Below, piece after piece: positions 1 to 7,284 of a DNA stretch of 23,994 nucleotides. Numbering within the stretch: the stretch's first letter is position 1; each line of letters begins with the position of its first letter. The position numbers and the translations under genes were made by a program. The notes below the pieces were generated by a model. The model had not been told where the DNA came from and searched no databases. It saw only the letters and a list, made by a program, of their open reading frames with translations. Origin of the DNA: GCA-2733415 sp964635575 (lineage in GTDB: Bacteria > Bacteroidota > Bacteroidia > Flavobacteriales > Flavobacteriaceae); contig CAZWNY010000027.1 in assembly GCA_964635575.1 (NCBI GenBank), positions 1 through 23,994 on the forward strand, in the 5' to 3' direction.

Positions 1-21
1 TTAATATTGTTCCAAAAAAAG

Positions 22-58
22 AAAAACTCTCAAGAAAAACTAATTCTTGAGAGTTTTT
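22..58 (-). terminator. Rho-independent terminator after the DUF6268-like gene
   Basis: A perfect 15-bp inverted repeat has arms at 22-36 and 44-58 and a 7-nt loop. The arms start and end in A5/T5, so a U-tract forms on either strand. It lies 19 nt beyond the stop codon of the minus-strand gene ending at 78, so it most likely ends that transcript. The symmetry means it could also stop transcription arriving from the left on the plus strand. Confidence 0.85.
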
Positions 59-77
59 ACTTAATTAAGCAAGATTT

Positions 78-1016
78 TTAATCAATTGGTAAGTTATAAA
101 TTAATTGTAGGTTTACAACAGGTCCACCATCCATTATTTGATTTTTTACGGTTCTTTCGTTTCCAAAATCTGAGGTTAATATTCTAAAATCAGCTTTTTG
201 GCTTTCCGCAAATTGCTCATACCTTCTACTCATTGCATAACCTGCTCTTCCTTCAATAAATAGATTATTTGAAATTCTATGTCTAGCAAATAAGGTTAAA
301 TCAATACTCGTTCTTTCTATATAATCATCTTGATATGCGTCATTACCTTGTCTGTATGATGTAATCAATGCAAAGTGACTAAATCCAGCAGAAAAATCTT
401 TATTTATTTCACGACTTACTTTTAACGTTAATGGTAATGTACCAACAATACTCCACTTGTCTGAAACTTGCCAGTCTAAATGAATAAGCGGTGTAAATGT
501 TGGACCTAATTCTTCTTGGTTAAATAACAACCCGAAACGCATCATTAATTTGTCGCTATATCTGTTTTCAAACATTGCAACTCCTCCAAATTGAAAGTTA
601 TTTGATGACAAATTTACTCCGTCACCCATAAACCTAGGAACAAAAAGTAAATGTAATTTTTGTTTTTCATTTAAAGTTCTAATCACACCTGTTTGTAATA
701 TTGTTCCGTGTAATTTTATAGGGTTTGCAAGAGATGCATCTAAAGTTGCTGTGGAAGATGCACGAGAGTAATATTGAGTAATAGAGCTATAAAACATCGT
801 TTTTTCCGATAAAGCTAACGGAATTTTTAAATTAATCATACTACCACGTTCCGTGTTTTCACCTGGAATAGGATTTCCCGCTTCATCTACTGCTGAGTCT
901 TGTGTAAAACCATATCTAGTTTCTACTGTTAACAAATCGATGCTCGATTGAGCTTTTACCATACTTACAGCACTAAATGATACTAGTGCAATAATAAAAA
1001 TGTGTTTAAGTTTCAT
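78..1016 (-). CDS. Outer-membrane beta-barrel protein, DUF6268-like
   Basis: Predicted 312-residue outer-membrane protein of unknown function. Residues 1-22 form a Sec signal peptide (MKLKHIFIIALVSFSAVSMVKA, cleaved before QSS). The mature part alternates short amphipathic strands with polar turns and has no long hydrophobic helix, as expected for a barrel of about 12-14 strands. The overall look, with paired strand segments such as IHLDWQVSDKWSIVGTLPL and a C-terminal strand ending NLQLIYNLPID, fits the DUF6268 family common in Bacteroidota; this is recognition by eye, not a profile hit. The gene stands alone, with a -7 box upstream and a strong terminator downstream. No lipobox and no type IX secretion C-terminal domain is seen. 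Substrate and role cannot be told from the sequence. Confidence 0.75.
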   Translation of the reverse strand: MKLKHIFIIALVSFSAVSMVKAQSSIDLLTVETRYGFTQDSAVDEAGNPIPGENTERGSMINLKIPLALSEKTMFYSSITQYYSRASSTATLDASLANPIKLHGTILQTGVIRTLNEKQKLHLLFVPRFMGDGVNLSSNNFQFGGVAMFENRYSDKLMMRFGLLFNQEELGPTFTPLIHLDWQVSDKWSIVGTLPLTLKVSREINKDFSAGFSHFALITSYRQGNDAYQDDYIERTSIDLTLFARHRISNNLFIEGRAGYAMSRRYEQFAESQKADFRILTSDFGNERTVKNQIMDGGPVVNLQLIYNLPID

Positions 1017-1049
1017 ATTTTTAGTTGTTTAGTTAGTTATTTTTGAATT

Positions 1050-1057
1050 CAAATATA
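1050..1057 (-). promoter_or_regulatory. -7 promoter box for the DUF6268-like gene
   Basis: On the minus strand the sequence reads TATATTTG, an exact match to the Bacteroidota -7 consensus TAnnTTTG. It lies 33 nt upstream of the start codon, giving a predicted leader of about 28 nt. No clear TTG -33 element is seen at the usual distance. Confidence 0.55.
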
Positions 1058-1140
1058 TATCTATATTTTTAATTTTAATAAAAAAAAGAGGGTTATTTTA
1101 AATATATTCTTAATTCCATAAGTTATAATTCTACCAAATA

Positions 1141-2076
1141 ATGTATTTTTGGAGTATGCCATTACACCATAATAACCTACATAAAAACGGATATGATTTT
1201 GAGTTGCTTTGTAAAAACAACAAAGAGTTATCTGAATTTGTATTTACCAATACTTATTTAACAAAAAGCATTGATTTTGCGAACCCGAAAGCAGTAAAGG
1301 CATTAAATACCGCATTATTAAAAACGCATTACAATATTAGTTTTTGGGAGTTTTCCTATAAAAATTTATGTCCACCTATTCCTGGAAGAGCAGATTATAT
1401 ACATCATATTTCCGATTTATTAAAACCCATAAACCGTATTAAAAAAAACATATTAGATATTGGTACAGGAACAACCTGCATTTACCCTATTTTAGGTAAT
1501 TATTTATATAATTGGAAATTTACAGCCTCCGAAATAGATGAGGAATCCATAAAAAATGCGTTACAAATAATTCATAAAAACAATTTAGGTAATGCCGTTA
1601 AAATTTTACATCAAAAAGATACAGGTGCTATTTTAAAAAACATAATATTTCCAACAGATAAGTTTGATGCCACTTTATGCAATCCTCCTTTTTTTAACAG
1701 TAAAGAAGATGCTAAAAAGGCAACACAACGAAANNNNNNNNNNNNNNNNNNNNNNNNNNNNNNNNNNNNNNNNNNNNNNNNNNNNNNNNNNNNNNNNNNN
1801 NNNNNNNNNNNNNNNNNNNNNNNNNNNNNNNNNTGTTATAAAGGTGGTGAAAAAGCATTTTTGCACAATTATTTATACCAAAGCTCTCTTTTTAAAACGC
1901 AATGTTTTTGGTTTACCTGTTTAGTATCTAAAAAAGAAAATGTGCGATTAATGCAGGTATCTTTAAAAAAATTAGGAACAACCGAAATTAAAGTGATACA
2001 CATGAAGCAAGGAAATAAAAGCACTCGCTTTATTGCTTGGACATTTTTAAACAAAAAAGAACAAGATAATTGGTAA
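1141..2076 (+). CDS. rlmF: 23S rRNA (adenine(1618)-N(6))-methyltransferase RlmF, interrupted by an assembly gap
   Basis: SAM-dependent methyltransferase that makes m6A1618 (E. coli numbering) in 23S rRNA, a cytoplasmic step in large-subunit maturation. Family signatures are in order: PLHHNNLHKNGYDF near the N terminus, DFANPKAVKALN, CPPIPGRADYIHH, the SAM-binding ILDIGTGTTCIYPILG, the acidic ASEIDEES loop, the catalytic DATLCNPPFF (NPPF), and a C-terminal GNKSTRFIAWTF. Each has a counterpart in E. coli RlmF. A 100-N run (1734-1833) replaces the segment just after the NPPF motif. Both flanks are in the same frame, so the gene is probably intact in the organism. Start choice is open: ATG 1141 is the longest form, but ATG 1156 (PLHH...) fits the family equally well, and a TATTTTTG box at 1144-1151 argues for the later start. 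It converges on aroQ with 15 nt between stops. Confidence 0.93.
   Translation: MYFWSMPLHHNNLHKNGYDFELLCKNNKELSEFVFTNTYLTKSIDFANPKAVKALNTALLKTHYNISFWEFSYKNLCPPIPGRADYIHHISDLLKPINRIKKNILDIGTGTTCIYPILGNYLYNWKFTASEIDEESIKNALQIIHKNNLGNAVKILHQKDTGAILKNIIFPTDKFDATLCNPPFFNSKEDAKKATQRXXXXXXXXXXXXXXXXXXXXXXXXXXXXXXXXXXCYKGGEKAFLHNYLYQSSLFKTQCFWFTCLVSKKENVRLMQVSLKKLGTTEIKVIHMKQGNKSTRFIAWTFLNKKEQDNW
1144..1151 (+). promoter_or_regulatory. Possible -7 box overlapping the rlmF 5' end
   Basis: TATTTTTG matches TAnnTTTG and ends 4 nt before ATG 1156. If it is real, transcription would start at or next to that ATG, giving a nearly leaderless mRNA and ruling out ATG 1141. No other good -7 box is seen between 1060 and 1140 on the plus strand. 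The match could be chance in A+T-rich sequence. Confidence 0.35.
1734..1833. other. Assembly gap: exactly 100 N
   Basis: A run of exactly 100 unknown bases lies inside rlmF. A round 100 is a conventional scaffolding placeholder for a gap of unknown length, not a measured size. From the remembered E. coli RlmF, about 23 residues are expected between the arginine before the gap and the cysteine-tyrosine position after it, which suggests that roughly 65-75 bases are really missing. Confidence 0.95.
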
Positions 2077-2091
2077 CCTTTTATTTTTGAG

Positions 2092-2529
2092 TTAAATATC
2101 TATTAAACCATCAGAAACAAAACTTTGCACTGCTAATTCATAACTTTGTAAACCAAATCCAATAATAACACCTTTTGCATGTGGCGCAATATAAGATTGA
2201 TGCCTAATTACTTCTCTTGAATAGGTGTTAGAAATATGTACTTCTATTACAGGAGTTTTAATGCCCGCAACAACATCTGCAATACCAACCGAAGTATGCG
2301 TATAAGCAGCGGCATTTAAAATAATACCCGTATAAGCCCCAAAACCCGCTTCTTGTAATTTGGTAATCAATTCTCCTTCTATATTCGATTGAAAACACTC
2401 AAATTGTACCGTTTTATATTTTATTTTTAATTGCTCAAAAAATTCTTGAAAAGATAACTTTCCATAAATAGCAGTTTCTCGTTTACCTAACAAATTTAAA
2501 TTAGGACCATTTATTAGTAATAATTTCAT
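2092..2529 (-). CDS. aroQ: Type II 3-dehydroquinate dehydratase
   Basis: Converts 3-dehydroquinate to 3-dehydroshikimate, step 3 of the shikimate pathway to aromatic amino acids; type II enzymes are cytoplasmic dodecamers. At 145 residues it has the usual family length. Visible signatures are LLINGPNLNLLGKRE (5-18), catalytic Tyr22 in IYG, QSNIEGELI (47-55), the substrate-binding ILNAAAYTHTSVGIADV block with Asn72 and His78, and EVHISN (96-101) with catalytic His98. Arg17 fits the flexible-loop catalytic arginine. A small departure is NTYSREVIRHQSY, where many homologues have N(I/P)xxREEFRHxS; the arginines are kept. It stands alone and converges on rlmF. A strong hairpin lies in its presumed leader. 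Confidence 0.96.
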   Translation of the reverse strand: MKLLLINGPNLNLLGKRETAIYGKLSFQEFFEQLKIKYKTVQFECFQSNIEGELITKLQEAGFGAYTGIILNAAAYTHTSVGIADVVAGIKTPVIEVHISNTYSREVIRHQSYIAPHAKGVIIGFGLQSYELAVQSFVSDGLIDI

Positions 2530-2543
2530 TTTTTAATAAATTA

Positions 2544-2568
2544 AAAAACAACATAAAATGTTGTTTTT
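2544..2568. repeat. 11-bp inverted repeat in the aroQ 5' region
   Basis: Perfect arms at 2544-2554 and 2558-2568 with an AAA/TTT loop, ending in A5/T5. It lies 14 nt upstream of the aroQ start (minus strand). On that strand it would form a terminator-like hairpin followed by a U-run in the leader. On the plus strand it could end transcription before it reaches the barrel-gene promoter. Whether it is an attenuator, a terminator or neither cannot be decided here. Confidence 0.5.
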
Positions 2569-2612
2569 GTGTAAGGTTAATTTTTTATTTCTGCAAAGTA
2601 ATAAATTTTATT

Positions 2613-2620
2613 TATATTTG
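2613..2620 (+). promoter_or_regulatory. -7 promoter box for the small outer-membrane protein
   Basis: TATATTTG matches TAnnTTTG exactly and lies 36 nt upstream of the start codon at 2657, giving a predicted leader of about 30 nt. No clean TTG -33 box is seen; TTTCTG further upstream is the nearest candidate. Confidence 0.6.
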
Positions 2621-2656
2621 CATCCAAAAAAAATTTAAACATAAAACATAAACAAC

Positions 2657-3322
2657 ATGAAAAAAGTGATCTTATCCGCAATGGCAATTTGTAGCTTTGC
2701 ATTTACAACAAACGCTCAAATTTTAGATAACATAACCTTTGGAGCAAAAGCAGGTTTAAACTTAGCGAATGTATCAGGAGATGTAAAATATAATGACATG
2801 AAAGCGGGATTCCATATTGGTGCTGTCGCAGAAATGATGATTAATGATAAATTTGCAGTACAAGGTGAATTATTATATTCTACACAAGGATTTAAAACTG
2901 AAAGCACTGATTCTGGTATAGGTTGGAGTGAAAAAGAAGAAAGCAATACAAAATTAAATTATTTGGCAATACCTATTATGGCTAAGTATTATGTTACCGA
3001 TAAAATTAGCCTTTTAGCAGGTCCTCAAATTAGTTTTTTAACGGGTGCGGAAATTGAAAACACCTATACTATTGTTGATGTAGACCCAAATGATCCATTT
3101 GATTATTCTATTCAAAGTAGATCTGAAAATCTCGATATAAAAGAGTTCACTAACAGTATCGATTTCGGATTAAACTTTGGTGCTGAATATAAAATGGAAA
3201 ACGGATTAAATTTTTCATTACGTTATAACTTAGGTTTATCTAATATTATAGATGTAAGTGGTCTTCCTGATGAAATTAACAACAGAGTATTACAATTTTC
3301 TGTTGGATATTTTTTCAACTAA
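2657..3322 (+). CDS. Outer-membrane beta-barrel (porin-family) protein
   Basis: Predicted 221-residue small barrel of the outer membrane protein beta-barrel type (PF13568-like). Residues 1-20 are a Sec signal peptide (MKKVILSAMAICSFAFTTNA, then Q). The mature part opens with FGAKAGLNLANVSGD, the typical first strand of this family, continues with AVQGELLYSTQGFKTE and LNYLAIPIMAKYYVTDKISLLAGPQISFLTG, and ends with an aromatic strand (LQFSVGYFFN), the usual C-terminal signal for outer-membrane insertion. A loop rich in Asp and Pro (around residues 135-150) is probably surface exposed. It is a single-gene unit with its own -7 box and terminator. These proteins are abundant in the phylum, but specific roles are unknown. 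Confidence 0.88.
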   Translation: MKKVILSAMAICSFAFTTNAQILDNITFGAKAGLNLANVSGDVKYNDMKAGFHIGAVAEMMINDKFAVQGELLYSTQGFKTESTDSGIGWSEKEESNTKLNYLAIPIMAKYYVTDKISLLAGPQISFLTGAEIENTYTIVDVDPNDPFDYSIQSRSENLDIKEFTNSIDFGLNFGAEYKMENGLNFSLRYNLGLSNIIDVSGLPDEINNRVLQFSVGYFFN

Positions 3323-3372
3323 GAAAAATAATTTAAACATTTCACTTTTTGGAGTTTAAATTCCAAAACGAT

Positions 3373-3401
3373 AAAAAACCATGCAAATTGCGTGGTTTTT
3401 T
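3373..3401 (+). terminator. Rho-independent terminator after the porin-family gene
   Basis: A 12-bp stem has arms at 3373-3384 and 3390-3401, one G-T wobble and a 5-nt loop. The arms are A6/T6-flanked, so a U6 run follows the stem. It lies 50 nt after the stop codon at 3322. A second, weaker 7-bp inverted repeat (arms 3347-3353 and 3362-3368) sits just before it. Confidence 0.82.
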
Positions 3402-3539
3402 ATTTTACAACAATACCAACTCCGTAAGTTTTTTTTGCTAAAAAAACCAAACCGCAAGCTATTATTGGAAATACTCAGTTTTCGACACATTATAACATAT
3501 ATTTTAGGTTTTACTCACGTATTTACTTTTTTATAAGAG

Positions 3540-3557
3540 TTTGTAATTCATTACAAA
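3540..3557. promoter_or_regulatory. 18-bp palindrome upstream of the pseudouridine synthase/recQ promoter
   Basis: TTTGTAAT-TC-ATTACAAA has 8-bp perfect arms around a 2-bp centre and is centred about 54 bp upstream of the -7 box at 3599. The shape resembles an operator for a dimeric regulator. In DNA this A+T-rich a few such palindromes are expected by chance in 24 kb. The rest of 3402-3613 shows no gene or RNA that I recognise. Confidence 0.3.
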
Positions 3558-3598
3558 AACACTTGCGAATTTAAGGCAGTACTAAAAAAAATCTTCTG

Positions 3599-3606
3599 TA
3601 TCTTTG
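3599..3606 (+). promoter_or_regulatory. -7 promoter box directly in front of the pseudouridine synthase gene
   Basis: TATCTTTG matches TAnnTTTG exactly and ends 7 nt before the ATG at 3614. Transcription would start within a few bases of the start codon, predicting a very short leader or none for the two-gene transcript. Confidence 0.55.
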
Positions 3607-3613
3607 CTTTTAT

Positions 3614-4195
3614 ATGCAACACCAACACTTTTTACTCTTTAAACCTTTTGGTTATTTAAGTCAGTTTGTAAATAATGAGCAACATCAAAAGAAAAAAAAT
3701 AAACTTTTAGGCGAATTAGGAAGTTTTCCTAAAGGAATTATGCCTATCGGAAGGTTAGACTTAGAATCGGAAGGACTTTTATTATTAACGACAGACGGTA
3801 AAACTAGTTATCATATTTTGAGTAATAAAGTAGAAAAAGAGTACTACGCACAATTAGATGGTATAATTACAGATCAAGCAATACAGTTATTACAAAACGG
3901 AGTTACAATTACAGTAGAAAATGCAAAATATATGACTAAACCCTGTAAAGTATGTAATGTAACACCGCCAAATAATTTACCTGAACGTGCTAAAAAAATA
4001 CGAAACGAACGTCATGGACCAACAACTTGGATATCGATAACGTTACGAGAAGGTAAATTTAGGCAAGTTCGAAAAATGACTGCCGCTGTAGGGTTTCCTA
4101 CACTTCGATTAGTACGTATGCGAATCGGGAATATTAAATTTGACAACCAAAAAGCAGGAGAAATTAAACCATTACCTGCTAATTTTATCGTATAA
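3614..4195 (+). CDS. rluE: RluE-type 23S rRNA pseudouridine synthase
   Basis: Isomerises uridine to pseudouridine in rRNA; E. coli RluE acts on U2457 of 23S rRNA. The 193-residue protein has the RluE shape with no N-terminal S4 domain. It opens with LLFKPFGYLSQF, where E. coli has a KPYDVLPQF-like start, followed by the catalytic GRLDLESEGLLLLT with Asp49, then KEYYAQLDG, and the C-terminal EGKFRQVRKMTAAVGFPTLRLVRMRIG block that marks the RluB/E/F group. The start is supported by alignment with this family and by the -7 box 7 nt upstream. RecQ follows after 2 nt, so the two are surely co-transcribed; the pairing looks like shared housekeeping, with no evident functional link. The exact uridine modified is inferred from the family. 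Confidence 0.9.
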   Translation: MQHQHFLLFKPFGYLSQFVNNEQHQKKKNKLLGELGSFPKGIMPIGRLDLESEGLLLLTTDGKTSYHILSNKVEKEYYAQLDGIITDQAIQLLQNGVTITVENAKYMTKPCKVCNVTPPNNLPERAKKIRNERHGPTTWISITLREGKFRQVRKMTAAVGFPTLRLVRMRIGNIKFDNQKAGEIKPLPANFIV

Positions 4196-4197
4196 AA

Positions 4198-6309
4198 ATG
4201 AGTGCAAAAAACAATACCTATCCGTTATTAGCAACACTTAAACAGTATTTTGGGTACGATAGTTTTAGAGCGCAACAACAAGAAATTATTCAATCGGTTT
4301 TAGCAAAAAAAGATGGTTTAGTAATTATGCCAACAGGTGGCGGGAAATCTATTTGTTTTCAATTACCTGCGCTGTTATTTGAAGGAATTACTTTAGTTGT
4401 TTCGCCATTAATTGCGTTAATGAAAGACCAAGTAGATGGTTTAAATGCAAACGGAATTGCAGCCGCATATTTTAACAGCAGTCAAGCTGCTGCTGAACAT
4501 CAACGTATTTTTAAAGAAATTGAACAAAAAAAATTAAAACTATTATACGTTGCACCAGAAAGTTTGTCGGTTTTAGAATCTCTTATTAATGAAAAAACAA
4601 TTAGTTGTGTTGCTGTTGACGAAGCACATTGCATATCGTCATGGGGTCACGATTTTAGACCATCATACCAACAACTAGGATACCTTAAAAACAAACTGCC
4701 AAATACACCTATAATTGCATTAACTGCCACTGCCGATAAAGCTACACGAGAAGATATTGCCAAACAATTAAACTTATCAAACGCTACTACTTTTATTTCA
4801 TCTTTTGATCGAAAAAATATTGAATTAGAGGTTCGCCCAGGAACCGATCGTATTGCGCAAATACTTCGGTTTATAAAACAAAAACCTAATCAATCGGGAA
4901 TTATTTATTGCTTAAGTCGAAAAACTACCGAGCAAATTAGTGCCAAATTAAAAGCAAATGGAATTGATGCTGCTGCTTATCATGCCGGACTTTCCTTTGA
5001 CGAACGCACCAAAGCACAAGAAAACTTTATTTTTGATAAAACACAAATAGTTTGTGCAACTGTTGCTTTTGGTATGGGAATCGACAAAAGTAACGTCCGT
5101 TGGGTAATACATTATAATATGCCTAAAAATATTGAAGGCTATTATCAAGAAATTGGTCGTTCTGGTAGAGATGGTTTACCTGCAAACGCTTTACTTTTTC
5201 ATAGTTATAGTGATGTAATACAACTTCGTAAATTTGCTGAAGGCGCAAGTAATGCAGAAGTGCAAATTGCGAAATTAGAACGGATGAAACAGTTTTCAGA
5301 AGCAGCCACTTGCCGAAGAAAAATACTATTAAGCTATTTTGGCGAGTTACTTGCCGAAAATTGTGGCAATTGTGATGTTTGTAAAAATCCTCCACAATTT
5401 TTTAACGGAACCATTATTGCTCAAAAAGTATTATCAACCATAACTAGAGCAAACCAAAAAGTGGGAACAGGTATAGTTATTGATATTTTAAGAGGTGCAA
5501 AAAATGCAAATGTGTTAAATAACAATTACAATCAATTAAAAACCTACGGAATTGGCACCGATATTTCTTGGAATCATTGGCAACAATATATTATTCAATT
5601 AATAAACCAAGGATATTGCGAAATTGCTTTTCATAAAAACAATGTATTACAACTTACCGCATTTTCTAAAAAAGTATTGTACGAAAAAAAAATAGTACAA
5701 CTTACTAAAGCAGCTGATTTTAAAACGAAAAAAGAAAGTAAAACCGTAAGCAAAACTAAATTGGTTAGCAATAGCTTGTTTGAACGTTTACGAAAGTTAC
5801 GCCAACAAATTGCTTTAAAAGAAAACATACCTGCATATTTAGTTTTTAATGATGCTACTTTAAAAGAAATGGAACGAGTACGACCATTATCTGAATCTGA
5901 TTTTTTAAACATTAGCGGTGTCGGACAACGAAAACTAGAGGTTTATGGTAGCATATTTATTTCCGAAATTACAACATTTAATGCCGATAAAGAAAAACAA
6001 CCAAAAAAAATTGATACCGCTAAAGTAACCTATAATTTATTTAAAAAAGGAAAAACAATAGCTGAAATTGCAACATTGAGAAAGTTAAAACCGACTACTA
6101 TTTTTTCTCATATCTGTAAATTATATAGCGATGGCGAAGATATTGATTTACATCAATTTATTAATAAAGAAGATGTTGTACTCGTAAAAAAAGCAAAAGA
6201 AAAGTTAGAAAACCCAGAAGGATTAAAAACTTATTTTGATTATTTTGAAGAACAAATGGATTATGCTAAAATAAGATTAGCACTTACAATTATAGAAAAA
6301 GAAGGTTAG
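4198..6309 (+). CDS. recQ: ATP-dependent DNA helicase RecQ with extra C-terminal HTH
   Basis: 3'-5' superfamily 2 DNA helicase for recombination and stalled-fork repair. Domains in order over 703 residues: DEAD-type ATPase with Walker A MPTGGGKS (44-51, Lys50), DEAH 141-144, and ALTATAD (174-180); helicase C-terminal lobe ending in QEIGRSGRDG (317-326); zinc-binding region with Cys372, Cys389, Cys392, Cys395; RQC winged helix (about 400-500); HRDC (about 524-590, FERLRKLRQQIA...LSESDFLNISGVGQRKLEVYG); then a further helix-turn-helix-like region (about 606-700, NLFKKGKTIAEIATLRKLKPTTIFSHICKL). E. coli RecQ ends after HRDC at about 610 residues; the extra HTH (HTH_40-like) is known in RecQ of Bacteroidota and some Firmicutes. 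All catalytic residues are present. It starts 2 nt after the upstream stop and converges on cvfB with 2 nt between stops. Confidence 0.97.
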   Translation: MSAKNNTYPLLATLKQYFGYDSFRAQQQEIIQSVLAKKDGLVIMPTGGGKSICFQLPALLFEGITLVVSPLIALMKDQVDGLNANGIAAAYFNSSQAAAEHQRIFKEIEQKKLKLLYVAPESLSVLESLINEKTISCVAVDEAHCISSWGHDFRPSYQQLGYLKNKLPNTPIIALTATADKATREDIAKQLNLSNATTFISSFDRKNIELEVRPGTDRIAQILRFIKQKPNQSGIIYCLSRKTTEQISAKLKANGIDAAAYHAGLSFDERTKAQENFIFDKTQIVCATVAFGMGIDKSNVRWVIHYNMPKNIEGYYQEIGRSGRDGLPANALLFHSYSDVIQLRKFAEGASNAEVQIAKLERMKQFSEAATCRRKILLSYFGELLAENCGNCDVCKNPPQFFNGTIIAQKVLSTITRANQKVGTGIVIDILRGAKNANVLNNNYNQLKTYGIGTDISWNHWQQYIIQLINQGYCEIAFHKNNVLQLTAFSKKVLYEKKIVQLTKAADFKTKKESKTVSKTKLVSNSLFERLRKLRQQIALKENIPAYLVFNDATLKEMERVRPLSESDFLNISGVGQRKLEVYGSIFISEITTFNADKEKQPKKIDTAKVTYNLFKKGKTIAEIATLRKLKPTTIFSHICKLYSDGEDIDLHQFINKEDVVLVKKAKEKLENPEGLKTYFDYFEEQMDYAKIRLALTIIEKEG

Positions 6310-6311
6310 TT

Positions 6312-7148
6312 TTACGATGATGTTATTAGATAAATACCATCCGATTTAATTTCAATTTTACGAGCTTTATATAAGCTACCTATTGCTTTTTTAAAACTTT
6401 TTTTACTCATTTGCAACACATCTCTAATAATTTCGGAGTTCGATTTATCGGTCAACCCTAAATAACCATCATTATCTGTTAATTCCAATAAAATACGTTC
6501 TCCATTAGGTTCTATTGCTCTATAACTTGTTTTTTGTAAAGAAACATCTATTTTATTGTCGTTTCTAATCTTTTTTATAATTCCTGTTACTTGATCTCCA
6601 ACACGTAAATCTCTATATACTTCATTTTCATATACCAAACCTCTATGTATTTGGTTTATAATTACGTTAATCCCTAAATCGGTCATGTGAGAAATAATAA
6701 TATCCACCTCTTCAAATAGTGCAACCGTTAACTCATCGTTAGATAAAAATTTATTTATTTTACTACTTCCAACCAATCTATCTGTAACGGAGTCTAAATA
6801 CATAAATACCAGATAGTGTTTCCCTTTTTGCATAGGTCTTGCTTGTTCATTAAAAGGTATAAATAAATCTTTTTCTATTCCAAAATCTAAAAACGCTCCG
6901 TGTTTAGTTACTTGATTTACAGGTAACCAACCAAAGTCATGTAGTTCTATTTTCGGTTTTAAGGTCGTTGCAATTAAGCGCTCTGTATTATCTAAATATA
7001 AAAACACATCTATTTCATCTCCTATTTCAAAACTTTGTGGTATATATTTTCCAGGCAGCAATACATCATTACCTTCTTCATCTATTAAAAATAAACCCGG
7101 GTCAGTATCTCTATCTATTACTAATGTATTTATTCTTCCTAATTTCAT
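6312..7148 (-). CDS. cvfB: CvfB-family S1-like RNA-binding protein
   Basis: About 278 residues with the CvfB architecture: repeated S1-like OB folds, a degenerate one opening with MKLGRINTLVIDRDTDPGLFL...VLLPGKY, a second starting FGWLPVNQVTKHGAFLDFG, a third around the LRVGDQVTGIIKKIRNDNKIDVSLQ segment, and a C-terminal winged helix (MSKKSFKKAIGSLYKARKIEIKSDGIYLI). CvfB of Staphylococcus aureus binds RNA and affects virulence genes; in Bacteroidota its role is not established. I chose ATG 7148. The frame stays open to a TTG at 7172, but that triplet lies inside a TACTTTTG promoter box at 7170-7177, so it would not be transcribed, and the residues it adds do not match the family start. Single gene, convergent with recQ. 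Confidence 0.9.
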   Translation of the reverse strand: MKLGRINTLVIDRDTDPGLFLIDEEGNDVLLPGKYIPQSFEIGDEIDVFLYLDNTERLIATTLKPKIELHDFGWLPVNQVTKHGAFLDFGIEKDLFIPFNEQARPMQKGKHYLVFMYLDSVTDRLVGSSKINKFLSNDELTVALFEEVDIIISHMTDLGINVIINQIHRGLVYENEVYRDLRVGDQVTGIIKKIRNDNKIDVSLQKTSYRAIEPNGERILLELTDNDGYLGLTDKSNSEIIRDVLQMSKKSFKKAIGSLYKARKIEIKSDGIYLITSS

Positions 7149-7169
7149 GGTATGCTCTGTTTTAAAATG

Positions 7170-7177
7170 CAAAAGTA
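7170..7177 (-). promoter_or_regulatory. -7 promoter box for cvfB
   Basis: On the minus strand TACTTTTG matches TAnnTTTG, 21 nt upstream of ATG 7148. It predicts a leader of about 15 nt and decides against the TTG start at 7172, which overlaps the box. Confidence 0.55.
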
Positions 7178-7254
7178 CTCTTTTTGTTTTAGTGGTTATA
7201 GGTATATCTTCTTTTTTATTTCTGAATAGTATTCTTTTAAAAAATAAATTTATG

Positions 7255-7262
7255 TAGCTTTG
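7255..7262 (+). promoter_or_regulatory. -7 promoter box for the aminotransferase-murB unit
   Basis: TAGCTTTG matches TAnnTTTG, 22 nt upstream of the ATG at 7285. The predicted leader is about 17 nt. No clear -33 TTG is seen. Confidence 0.5.
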
Positions 7263-7284
7263 TATCTCTATAAAACCTAAAAAA

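Noticed and set aside
3347..3368. 7-bp inverted repeat before the terminator at 3373
   Set aside because: It is short, has no U-run, and sits beside a much better terminator. It is probably chance.
7149..7172. Longer cvfB form starting at TTG 7172
   Set aside because: The TTG lies inside the TACTTTTG promoter box at 7170-7177, and the extra residues do not fit the family N terminus. ATG 7148 is preferred.
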